NCBI GenBank assembly: GCA_965112735.1
Contig: OZ218963.1
Location: 1-64,000 of the forward strand
Reading direction: 5' to 3'
Source: Phaeosaccion multiseriatum
Taxonomy: Eukaryota > Ochrophyta, other classes
Length of the DNA stretch: 64,000 nt
Position numbers and translations under genes: made by a program
Shown: piece after piece, positions 25,301 through 36,819 of the stretch
How the letters are laid out: every line of letters begins with the position of its first letter
How positions within the stretch are numbered: the first letter of the stretch is position 1
Notes under the pieces: model-generated
Told to the model about the DNA's origin: nothing
Seen by the model: only the letters and a program-made list of their open reading frames with translations
Database searches by the model: none

Positions 25301-28300
25301 TGCGACCTCACTTTGCTTGCCTTCGCTCCGTCCATCATTCCCAACAACTTTGCTTGGAACGTTGGCCCCCTTCTCCCTCCTCTCCCCTCCGTGATGACAC
25401 CCCGCAGGAGCCGAAACCGAGATTGCATACTCGATATCGATTCTCTCGCCACCAGATCGACCGTCCTGTTCGCCTGTCCTTCCTCACCTCAAGCGGCGCG
25501 TATGCCTGAAACCCCTCTGCCTTCTCTCCCAAGTTTGTCTCTAAATTTCCGGCCAGAAAGCGCTTGATCTTCCTGCGCTGCTTCCTGTGATTGAACTGTC
25601 ACAGGGTGAGAAAAGACGGGAAGGAGGGAGGGAGGGAGGGAGGGAGGGACAGGAACAACAGAGAGGGGCAGAGAGAGAGGGAGTGAGAGAAGTCATAATG
25701 CAAAGGGGCTGAAAGCGGAGAGGGTGAGAGCACAAGCAGTACCGAGATGGTAATGAATGGCAGCGGATGGCAGCGGGTGGCAAAGGGGGGTCATGCGATG
25801 CCGTGCGCACGTGCACGAACTCGCTCAAACCCTCACACCCTCACACCCTCATGCACACACTCGCCCTGACGGTCCTAACTTTGGCTGACTACTTACGGAG
25901 AGGAGCCTGGGCTTCATGAAGGTGTCTCCGGCGATGCGCCCGAGGGAGTCGCGAATGGATACATCCGCGCCTTGCAAGATGAGCAAGCGGACCTAAAGGG
26001 GGTCAGGAAGAGGTGTACGGGCAGAAGAACAGAGGAATATGGGCGAACAGATAGATGCATACGGGCGGGCGGACAGGGCATTGGCGACTGCATTGGGGGA
26101 CGGGGTGAGGAGCACACGCACGCACGCTCGCACGCAGGCACGCACTCGCTGCGTTGATTTGCTTAGGGTAAGGGCCTAACCCGTTGATTTGCTGGTATTG
26201 TTTCAAAGCGAAGCGCCAATGCGCCGGCCCCTACGACGGCGAGGTGACTCACCACGGCGCAGTGGAGGTTGTAGCAGGCGATGTGCAGCGCGGTCCACCC
26301 CCCGGTCCTCTCCAGCGCGTTCAGATCCGCCCCCTGGCGAGGAGGGCCGCAGATGGCAGCAGACGGTCAGTGGGCATCATGAGGGTGAGGGGACGATTGA
26401 GCGTGCCGTGAGTCTACTTCCTCTAAGGCCTTGGGCTGCCATCGAGGGCCCTTCCCGCGTGACTTCGCCTCAGGCTTTTTCTCCTCTCCCCTCCCCGCCG
26501 TACTCAACACCTGCACGCACTCACACACTCACGTTATCGGTGAGCACCTTAGCGCAGCCGTACCTCCCCCCCCGTGCGGCACACATGAGCGGGGTCCTTC
26601 CCCTCTCGTCTCTGCAGTCGGGGTCAATGCCGTCCTCCAGCACCGCCACCTTCACCATAGCGAGGTTCCTGGGGGGAGGGGGGGGGGGAGGGGGGGACGT
26701 CAGTGGGTAACTGGGAAGGGGGGTCGTCAGTCCACTAGTCTGTCAGACAGTCAGTCAGTCAGTCAGTCAGTCAGTCAGTCAGTCAGTCAGTCAGTCAGTC
26801 AGTCAAAGCGAAAGGGGAAGGACGGACGGACGGATGGAGTGCACAGAGAGAGAGGTGGGTAGGAAGCATTGCTGATGTTGATATGACGCTCCATCGGGTG
26901 CCATCCATCAAGGATTTGAAGCCTTCTCCCACTCACCCCGCCCTGGCAGCCACGTGCACTTGAACCTGTCCGTCCTGCCCCACGAAGCTCTTGGCTTTGC
27001 CCTTGCCGCGAACCTTGCTGCTTGAGCCTAAGCACTTCTTCGCTTCTGCCCCCATCCCGAACCTACGAGACACGCTGCGCATTATGGTCGGCGTCTGGAT
27101 GGACGGCAGAGGATGGCAGTGGATGTCAGGGAATGTCAGGGGATGGTAGGGGTTGGCAGTGGATGGCAGGGGATGACAGGGGATGGCAGGGGATGGCAGG
27201 GGGATGGCAGGGGATGGCAGTAGTAGCGAGAGCAGCAACCAGCTCGCTAGCCAGCCGGCATCAGTACTCAGGCACCCACTCCTTCTCTTCTCCCCCCACC
27301 TCTTCCCTCCCTTCCTGCCTCCCTCCCTCTCTCCTTCTCTCCCTCACTCTCTCTTCCCTCCTTACCAGGTGAATGGGCCCCCGCTCGGTGGATATGTCAT
27401 CGTCCTCTGACCCCACCGCTGTCGATAAGAGCTGCGGCCGCACGTCGTCTGTGCCCCCCGTCGTGCTCTCCACTGATGCTCGCTGTCTGTCCCGACTGTC
27501 CTCCCCCGCTCCTTCTTCTCTTCTTCCTCCTCCTCCTCCTCCTCCTCCTCCTCCTCCTCCTCCTCCTCCTCCTCCCACTCCTGCTACTTCTACTCCTCCT
27601 CCTCCTCCTCCTCCTCCTCCTTCTCCTCCTCCCCCTCCTTCCCCTCCTTGGGCGTTTACTTGTCCCGCCCAAGGGCAGATTCTGCCGTCCTCGCTTGAAC
27701 GGCCGTTGCTCGCTCTGTTCCTATCTTCCCCTCCTGCCTCTACCACTGTCTCTGCTGCTTCCTCTGCTGCCGATGGTCGATCACTGTCCGCCAGTCCCCC
27801 CCCTGCTGCCGCTCTCTCCTCTACATTACCAACTTCTGTCTCTCCCCCTGAGCCGGAGAGCCCGCTGTCCACCTTGGACCCCACGCTTCCCCCCGTTGAG
27901 GTGCGTGCAGAGGGCGATAAGGGCCCGGGCGTGGGCGTCACCCCCCTCCTCCCCATGGCGAGGTCGTGAATCGTCCTTCCGCTGCTGTTGTGGCGCTCGA
28001 GTGCACTGCCGCCCGAAGCTGATGCTGTGGTGGCGGGAGTGTCTTGGGAGGACAGGGAGCGGTGCTTCAGACCTCGTGGAGCTGGAGTGCGCAGCCGCTC
28101 GAAGTCGATGATCAGAGTACGAATCTCCATCACTTACAGAACAGGCACGCACACACATAAACAGAAAGGGGGGGGGGGGTCGGGGACATGAGCGCCCCTG
28201 TACAGGGAGGGGGGGGGGGGCTAACCAAAACCGTAGCCTTGATGCAGGGAGGGGGGGGGGGCGCAGTCACCGCTCGCCGTGAGAAGCTGTAGGGACGCCG

Positions 28301-29156
28301 GTCTGTGGCGACTTAGGGTTGGCCTGCAAGCGGTGAGGGCCTCTCAGGGAGAGAGGAGTCAGGAAAGAAAGATCTGCTTCCCCTCACCTCCCGCCCCCTC
28401 CCCTCCCCTCCCTTCTCTTCCGTGCCTCCTCCCTTTCTCTCCCACCCAGCCACTCACTCGTCTGTGCAGTAACATCGGCGTCGAACAGATCAGCAGGTTT
28501 GTTGCCATAGGTGTCCTCCGCGTGGAAGCTTGCGTTGCTCCTCAGCAGCAGCTCCACACACGCTGGATGCCCCCAGTAACAGGCCTGGTGCAGGGGCGTG
28601 TCCTTGACGTAGTCCTCGGCGTTGACGTCTGCCCCGCAGTGAATGAGGTAGTCCACCACCTCCTCCTGCCCCCACTGCGCGCCGAAGTGCAGAGGTGTCT
28701 TGCTGGTGCGGTCCCTCACGTCCACCTGCTTGCCGCTCTCGATCCAACGCCTGGGGTGAGGGGAGGGGGTGGTAGAGGGCAAAGTAGCGTTAGAAAGACG
28801 AGGTGTCTACTCTTTGTTCAATACGCCACTCAAAGTTTTCAAGGGCTGACATATAGTGGGGTTGAGGCGAACAGTAAACGTAATGACCGAAAAGCAGAAG
28901 GACGCACAGAGAGATGGGAGGAAGAGGCGAGAGATAGAGAGGGGGGGGCGGGGGGGGAGGCAGAGAGGGAGGGAGAAAGGGAGAGAGACAGGGAGAGCGA
29001 GAGCGAGAGAGGCACAGGAAAAGAAGATAAATCGCTCCTCTTCCCATCAGCACCACCAATCGGACCAATCGTGCGCTGCCGCACTCACTTGACGGCGTTG
29101 ATGTGACCAGTCCGACATGCTTCGTGCACGCGAATGTAGGATACGGTCTGCCCCAT
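22396..29156 (-). CDS. Ankyrin-repeat protein, 12 exons, about 1,097 aa
   Basis: Minus-strand exons: 29089-29156, 28458-28750, 27366-28132, 26937-27094, 26533-26668, 26253-26333, 25897-25992, 25488-25595, 25029-25127, 24477-24702, 23949-24041, 22396-23564. All introns are GT-AG and the 3,294-nt sum stays in frame to the stop. The protein starts MGQTVS, which fits an N-myristoylation signal. A first ankyrin block (about residues 10-118, with motifs such as KTPLHFGAQWG and DTPLHQACYWGH) is followed by a Gly/Ser-rich linker with a long Gly run (about 121-376). A second ankyrin block follows (about 425-533, with GRTPLMCAARGG and TALHIACYN). The tail of about 560 residues is low complexity, with basic patches (KQRRKIKRF, VKAKRRGRGTRK) that could be nuclear-localisation signals. 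Ankyrin repeats bind protein partners; the partner is unknown. The exon 8 donor (GAG/GTGAGG) could be read through as an alternative form. Confidence 0.85.
23716..23945. repeat. CACTC/CACGC-rich simple repeat in ankyrin-gene intron
   Basis: Degenerate CACTCAC and CACGCAC runs fill most of the last intron (23565-23948) of the minus-strand ankyrin gene. No coding potential is visible. Confidence 0.7.
26742..26804. repeat. (TCAG)n microsatellite
   Basis: About 15 copies of TCAG lie in the intron between exons 4 and 5 of the ankyrin gene. The same tetranucleotide family (as GACT/CAGT) is strongly expanded in introns of the neighbouring giant gene. Confidence 0.85.
27104..27225. repeat. Tandem GGATGGCAGGGGATGG-type intronic motif
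   Basis: About ten degenerate copies of GGATGGCAGNGGATGNCAG on the plus strand, so CCATCC-rich in the sense of the minus-strand gene. They end immediately upstream of the 3' splice site of ankyrin-gene exon 4. This is the densest local cluster of a motif scattered through introns of the whole window. Confidence 0.75.
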
Positions 29157-29727
29157 GTCCCGAGCTCAAGCGGCGACGGTGTCCCTCTGCCTGCTGTCTC
29201 ACTCGTCTCTCGCTCTCTCCACCACCTCCTCACTTTCGCATGTTTGGGGCAGGCAGGACGCAGATGCAACGCGGCCAAGCCTTGGGCTGTCTCCCACCAA
29301 AGTGCCTCAGCTCCGGACCATCCCACAGCAGTCTTGTCTGCGCTTCAAAGAATAATACTGCCCCCTTCTGATCGGCAAGGTCCATCCTTCTCATCCGCCT
29401 ACTTACGGCCTTGGACGCCATGCCGCAGCATCACCACCATCGCCACTCACTGTGGCTTACCTCGAGCTACGTCTCCACCGCCTTCTGCTGCTACAAGAGT
29501 GCTGCTGCTGAGCCACGCCGACACAGCTAGCACGTAACGTTGCCTTGCTTTTCACCAGCCTAGACGGCGGCGCAAAGCTTCACAGCAGGGTAATCTGCTG
29601 CTCCCCCTGCCATTGTTGCTCCCCCTGGCCTTGTTGCTTGGCCGTCTGGCCTTTTATTGGCTACTCTCTCCCTCCCCTCCAGTGCTTCGGAGCGCCGTGA
29701 AGCAATGTGGAAGGACAGGATAAGAGA
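29157..29727. promoter_or_regulatory. Divergent promoter region, ankyrin gene / giant IQ gene
   Basis: 571 bp separate the start codon of the minus-strand ankyrin gene (29156) from the first in-frame ATG of the plus-strand giant gene (29728). It must hold both promoters and 5' UTRs unless an upstream non-coding exon exists. I see no clear TATA box or other recognisable element. Confidence 0.5.
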
Positions 29728-32700
29728 ATGAAGAAATGCAGCAAGGGCCTTGCCGTCTGTGACTTTCCTTGTTCTGTCCAGCTCCTCTCGCCTGAGCGAG
29801 GGGGTGGGAGAAAAAATGGGACCACGTATTTCTGTAACCGACAAGGATGGATTTTATCGATTTTAGTGCTTCCCCTCTTTCCTTTCCCCATGCCTCTCCC
29901 TTCCGGAAGGAGGAGGGTGCACCCGGGGGGAAGCTCTACCGGTCTGGCCGGAGAGGGGCCTGCTGATGCTGCACATGGGAGAGCGAGAACGAAGAACGTG
30001 CCTGTGGCGATATCGGGCTTGGCCCCTGCTGCTGGATACTCACTGACAGCTTTGCGATCGTCGCAGCAGCAGCAGCAACAACAGCAGATGGAAGAGGGTC
30101 GCAAGAAGGTCTCGGAGGGCTTGGAGCTGCTAGCGTTGCTGAGACAGGCGGAGAGCGGGAGCGGCCTGGGAGGCGCCTCCTCTGTCGAAATGGAGAGGGC
30201 CATGGCGGCCACCCTGGGCAGGGCGGAGGGAAGGGGGCGCAGTAGGGAAGGGAGGAGGAGAGCGCAGCGAATGCGGGGGGGGGGGTACTCTGGGGAAGTC
30301 GCAGGTGGCGATATGATAGAGGCAGTGAGTGGGCCCCACCGCAATACCGGCCTTGGTCTTCCTGGTAGGAGTAGCCGGCGCCTTCCTCGAGGGCCAGAGA
30401 CTTTGAGCTTCCCCAACGCCGGTCATAGCTCAAGCCTTTCCGAGATTGCGCGCCAGAGGAGGGAGGGCGGTCGGGCGCGTGTATATGCCGCGAATGAAGC
30501 GAAGGAAGACACCAGGGGAGGGGCTCCGCAGGCCTCTCGGGAGCAGCAGAAGTTGGTGATACACAAGGAGCAGCAACAGCAGCAGCAGCAGCAAGAAGAA
30601 AGGGGGCGGCAGGGTGAGAGGGAACACTTGCCACCCGAGGGAGGGGCGGCAGCGATGGCGATAGCGGGAGGCGGAGACCAAAGTGATGAGGAGGTGCAGG
30701 GCTTCTATAGGGCCCTTCTCACCGCCAAACCGAAGGTGGCGCCAGGGGCGAGAGTGGGCACGGGCACGAGAGGGGGGAGAAGCCATGCGAAGAGGGCCAA
30801 GAAAGAGGTGGGGTTGCAAAAATGCAAGCTCGGAAGCAGACAGGGGCGGGCAGGGGAAGCAATTGGTGATACAGCAGCGGTGGCACTTGTCGATTCAGCA
30901 GCGCCCGGCCTGGGGACGGTGCTGCCACAAACAGCTGCGGTAGGGGAGGCAGCTGGCACTGTCGCAGCGGCGAAAGTTGGTGATACGGCAGCAGTTGCAG
31001 GGGCACTCGCAGCGGCAGCGGCCGCAGCAGCTGTGCAGTCAATCACAGCGGCCGTGGCAGGACTCGTTGCAGGTGCTGGGCATGTAGCTAAGGACGGCGT
31101 TGACGATGCAGCCGCTGGTGGTACAGCCGCTAGTACAGCCGTTGGTGATACACCCGCTGGTACAGCCTTCGGTGATACAACAGATAGTGCCGCGGCCTTT
31201 GCTGACCTCGAGCACTTGACACCGAACGTATCTCCAAGCCAAGGAGGAGGCGAGGGAGCGGGCATGTCTCGAACGATGAACGCCAACCACACGGCACAGG
31301 GGGATCTCCTCTCCTCTACACGCTATCAGACCCGCCCAATGGCACCCCCTGCACCAGTAGCAGCTGCTAGGACCGCCGCGGGAGCTCCTGACCTTACCGG
31401 GGGAGGGAGAGGACGGGGAGGCGCCTGTCGGGGGCTTAAAGGGGGGATGGCAGTGGATGGGGGGGGAAGGGACGCAGAAGCTGGTGCCGCAGATACTGAG
31501 ACTGAGGCCAAGACAGCTCAGCTGTTGCACTGGGCACAGAGGGAGACAGAGGGCCTGCAGCAGAGCAAAGCCAAGTGCATCAAGACAGAGAGGAAGATTC
31601 TGCACCTTCTGCGAGGTGAGACTGTCTGACTGCCCGACTGCATGGCTCGCTGACTGACTGACTGACTGACTGACTGACTGACTGACTGACTGACTGACTG
31701 ACTGACTGACTGACTGACTGACTACCTGACTGACTGCCTGACTGACTGACTGACTGACTGACTACCTGACTGACTGACTGACTGTCTGACTTCCTGACTG
31801 TCTGACTCACTGACTGACTGCATGATTCACGGCCTGACTGACTGACTGACTGACTGGCTAACTGACTGCCTGCCTGACTGACTGACTGACTGACTGACTG
31901 ACTGACTGACTGACTGACTGACTGACTGACTGACTGACTGACTGACTGACTGACTGACTGACTGACTGACTGACTGACTGACTGACTGACTGACTGACTG
32001 ACTGACTGACTGACTGACTGACTGACTGACTGACTGACTGACTGACTGACTGACTGACTGACTGACTGACTGACTGACTGACTGACTGACTGACTTGTCT
32101 GACTGACTGACTGACTGACTGACTGACTGACTGACTGATTGACTGACTGACTCACTGAGTCACTGCCTGACTGCCTGCCTGACTGCCTGACTGACTGACT
32201 GACCCCCGTTGGGGAGAGTCGCGATGCATTTGTGTCTTTGGGTCTGAATCGTCTGACGGGGCCCCAAGCGTCTTTGGTGCACACGGCGCCCCTCCCCTCT
32301 ACCTCCTGCCCCCCATCCTTTACTGTACAGTCACTCCCTGACCTCTCCTCCCTCCCTCCTCGCTCCCCGTCCTTCCTACCTCTCAGCGGATGTGGAGAAC
32401 GTTTTGCGCACACTCCCCGCTGGCTACTTGAAGGAGAAGGGGCTGCTGAGCGCCATCACCTCGCACAGTCTTGACCGATTCACCTCCCTCATCACCCGCC
32501 AATATCGACAGGCCATGGTAAGGGAGGGAGGGAGGGAATGCAGCCCCTGCTTGTCTACTTTTCTGCTTGTTGGAGCGAGCCGCAGGGAGGCGTATGCCCG
32601 TACGCCTGTGGCTTCTCTCACCCCCTGTCCATTAGACTCTAACGTGCCCTTGCACACACGCCGTCGCCGTCCGTGTCTTCCTCCTCGCCGCGCAGGCTGA

Positions 32701-32830
32701 GGCCCTCTCCCGTTGGCAGAGGCTCGCGAGGAAGTACAGGAGGCAGTCTCAAGTGAGTACGTTGAGATCGAACGTGTGTATGTGTGAGTATGTGTGTGTG
32801 TGTGAGTGTGTGTGTGAGTGTGTGTGTGAG

Positions 32831-32875
<45 letters not shown>

Positions 32876-35800
32876 ACGTCTGCATATTGTAGGCCAATAT
32901 GGTGGTACGCTCTCCATGGACTGACATCCTTTGGACGCTTTGCTTCCGTCGAGGAATCGTCTCGGAGGGGAGGGGAGGGGAGGGGAGGGGAGGGGAGGGA
33001 AGGTCGGGGTGTACCCTACCCCGTTGGTGCAACTGCTCAAAGTAACTGACTCGAGCCTCCAAACACGCACACACACGCTCATGCACACGCTCATGCACAC
33101 GTTTACAGGCACTCACACACCACATCCTGCCCCTCCTCCTCGTCCCCCCCCGGATCACTTAGGAGGGCGCCGCTGTAGCGATTCAGTGCCAGTGCCGCGT
33201 GTTCCTCGCTCGTAAGAGGCACCGATCTGTCCTCGAGCGGGCCCACAGGAAGGGCAGGGCCCTACGCCGGATGGAGAGAACCAAAGTCACTCTGAGAGCG
33301 CAGCACGCCAAGAGGATCGGCAGGGCACTCAAGGTAGAGCTTACCCTACGCTTACCCTAAGTGCTGCTTGCAGTGCTGCTTGCAGCCCAGGCGTCTGTCT
33401 CTCCCTCTCTCTGCCCATCTGTCGCTGCCTCTCGCTCTGCTAGTTTGGAGCTGTTTCCCTCCCCCCCTCTCAATGTCTGCTTTGCTCCTTGTTCCGCGGA
33501 CCGTTCTTCGGAGGACAGCGGAACGTTCAGCGGGTGCGTGAGTACAGGGCCTCGCGGCTCCAAGGGGCGGTACGGCTCGTGGAGAGGGCACGGATGCGCA
33601 GGAACAACAAGGTCCGTAGTAAGGCAATGAGTGCAAGTCGTTCCTTTCTGAGTACTTTACAAGAGCGTCGCTCTAAGGGGCGGGGGTCTGTAAGACGGGC
33701 CCTCACCCTTGCCCTTGCTCTGGTCGGGCACTCTCACCTCCCCTCTCCCCCTCACCCTCCCCCTCCGAAAGCTGTCCGGCATGGCGCAACTGTCGTTCAA
33801 GAAGGTGGAGTGGAACAGCGCACTCAAGATACAGACGCGCTTCAGGTGGGGTGGGGTCATTGATTGGGTGTCTAGTAGGCTTGATTGGGTGTCTTGTAGG
33901 CTTGGTTGGGTAGCGTCATGTAGGCCTCCCTCCACGTTCCCCTCACACCCTTCCCCCACATGTGTGCTCCACCCTCAGGGGGCACATGGCCCGCAAGCGC
34001 CTCCCCCGTGTGCGACTCTCTCGGCACGTGGAGCGGCGCGTGGCCCTGCACAGCAACCCCATGCAGCTCTACACCAACTACCTGCAGCAGCAGGTCTGTG
34101 CGTTGGCTTGGCAGTCTTCTCCCCAAGGGATAGGCTTGTGCGGATTTATTTGGGGTATCGTAGTGAGGGAAGGGTGGAGCACACACCCTTCCCTTGTTGC
34201 ATTTTGTCCTTGACTTGGGCAAAGTGAAGGAGGGTTCCTGTTGCTGTGCTGCCATGAAGTGCAAGTGCCCTTTAGCTGCTGCCGTACTGCCCTCAACTGA
34301 CAGCGTGTGCTGCTGCCCTCACCCCCCGTCTTGCCTCTCCCTCCCTCCCTGCCCGTATGTCTGCCTGCCCTTCCCTCCAGGGAGCGGCGGTTGCGATTCA
34401 GCATTGGTACGCACACCTCTCCTTCCAACAGCGCAAGATCCTCGTGCTGCTAAAGCGCTACGCTGAGGCCCGTGCGCTCAAGGCGAGCAGGATACAGCGC
34501 TGGTGGAGGTCAAGGCTCCAGGTGAGGGGGGGGTGGAAGTCTTGACGGCCCAGGGGGGGGTGAGGGGGGTGGGTGAGTGCGTGCGTCAGTCGTGCCTCTG
34601 CTGCAGGGGGGCTCCCGAGGGGGCTCACATGACACTTGTCTCCCGAGGGAGCTCCTGGTGTTTCCCGAAGGGGAATGTTCCCGAAGGGGAATGTTCTCGC
34701 TTGTGGCTTTGACCATGTGTACTCTCGCTCAACAGGTGTGGGAGGAGCAGCGGCAGGAGCAAGAGAGGGAAGCGGCCAAGGCCAAAGAGGAGGCGGACAA
34801 ACTGGCACCGCGCACTTCGCCCATGTTCTTCAGAACCCCCGGGGGGGCGGACACCGGTTCTAAGGGCCTGATGAAGCAAATGACCTCGGGCCTGTCGGGC
34901 CTGTCGGGCCTGCAGAGGGGCTTATCCCAGAGGCAGCATCACCAGCACTCGCCGGGTAGTGGAGGCATTGGAGATGTGGAGGAAGGGAAGGAGGGGGAGG
35001 GGCGGACAAGCGGTGAGTGAGTGTGTGAGTGAGTGAGTGAGTGAGTGAGTGATTGAGTGAGTTGAGTAAGTGAGTTGGTGAGTGAGTGAGGAGTGCTGCG
35101 AGATGACCCTTGATAGGGGGAGAAGCAGAGAAGCGGTGCCAGACAAGCCGTGTGCGTGTGCACCTAACCCTAGCCATCATCACGCCATCGTGCCTGACAC
35201 TGACCACAGCCACTGACCACAGCCACTGACCGCAGCCTGCCCTTCCTCTCTCCTCTTAATGATTGCCTACCGCTGCCCCCCATCGTTCCACAGGGGCCGA
35301 AGCCGCAGACCAGCCCAAAGAAGATGGCACCACTGCAAAGGACAAGGCCCTGGCCAAGGGCAAGGCTGTGGGGAGGGGCTTAGGGGCGCTCCCGCTCGTA
35401 AGTTGATCTTCTTCTTCTTCTTCTTCTTCTTCTTCTTCTTCTTCTTCTTCTTCTTCTTCTTCTTCTTCTTCTTCTTTTTCTTCTTCTTCTTCTTGTTGTT
35501 GTTGTTGTTGTGTCTCAAAGGCCCCCTCTCCCTCCTTCCCTCTCTCTGTACCTCCGTCATTCCAGGCGGTGCGAACGGGCCGCTCCAGGAAGCAAGAAGC
35601 CGCGGCTACGCTGATCCAGAGCTGGGTGCGGCGCTTCCTCTCCGCCAAGCGAGTCCTGCTCATGAAGCACAACGCCAGCACCGTGGCCGCGTTGGTGATA
35701 CAGCGCAACATGCACGCCATTTGGGCTAACAGAGCCACCTCCAAGATCCGCATGCTGCAGCTCGACATGAAGGAGGCTCTCAGGAGATCGTAAGTCAATG

Positions 35801-36731
35801 AGTGAGGGGGTCGCTGTGAAGTGAGGGGATGAGGGGGTCTGAGGAAATGATTGAGGGGATGCACCACACACGCACACACAGGCACACACACACACACATA
35901 TCACGCCTGCCGAAGGAGAGCCCAAGCCGATCACGTGCACACCGCTGCTCTACCCCCCCCCCCCCTGCTGTATCACCAGCTGCTATGCTCCCCCCTGAAT
36001 CCTGCGGCTGATGTAAGTCGCTCCCCCACCGCGCCCACTGTGTCCTCCCTCCACTCCCCCACTTTTCTCCCCCCATCCACTGCCATCCTCAACCCCCCCC
36101 TCCCCAGGCGCATGCACCAGGACACGGTGGTAAAGGTGATCCAAATTGTGTACCGCTCCCGCTTGTTTCTCCGCTACATGCGTAGAGGCAAGGTCGTCGC
36201 CATCGGTGGGCAGCGCATCTTCCGCGGCTGGAGAGACAGACGGAGGGTACACGTAAGTTGCGTAAGTTGGGTGCTCGCCCCCCCCAAGGAGCGATGGGAG
36301 CACTCTCCCCACCTCCGACAATGTGCCTGCCCCTCTCTCTCCTCAACCCGTCCTCGGCCACTCCCCACCTCTCCCCTCCCCACCCCTCCTCCCCACCCCT
36401 CCTCCCTCACCACCTCCCTCACCCCCTCCCCCATTTCCGACCCGTACGCCTTCCGTGTGCCTCCCTTCTCAACTACCGTACCACCAACTGTTGCACTGCA
36501 CCAGTGCATCAAAGATCGCTTGGTGCGGCTGGAGGAGCTCAGAGAGGTGGGGCGACTTCACCATGCAGAGACCTTGTCTGCCCTGACCTGGGGGCAGCTC
36601 TACGACACGTCCATGTGCGACGACAGCGAGGCGGACGGGGAGCTTCAAGCCCTTTTCAGAGCATATTGCAGCTTCGGTAACAAGGTACCGAGGAGGAGGA
36701 GAGGCGGGGAGGAAGGCAGAGAAGGAAGGCT

Positions 36732-36819
<88 letters not shown>

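Noticed and set aside
25335-25490. Read-through of ankyrin-gene exon 8 into VRKDRRTGRSIWWRENRY
   Set aside because: It looks protein-like, but the GTGAGG donor at 25487 and the phase match to exon 9 favour splicing. It is kept only as a possible alternative form.
31580-32413. Minus-strand frame rich in Ser-Gln-Val
   Set aside because: It is a translation of the GACT microsatellite inside intron 1.
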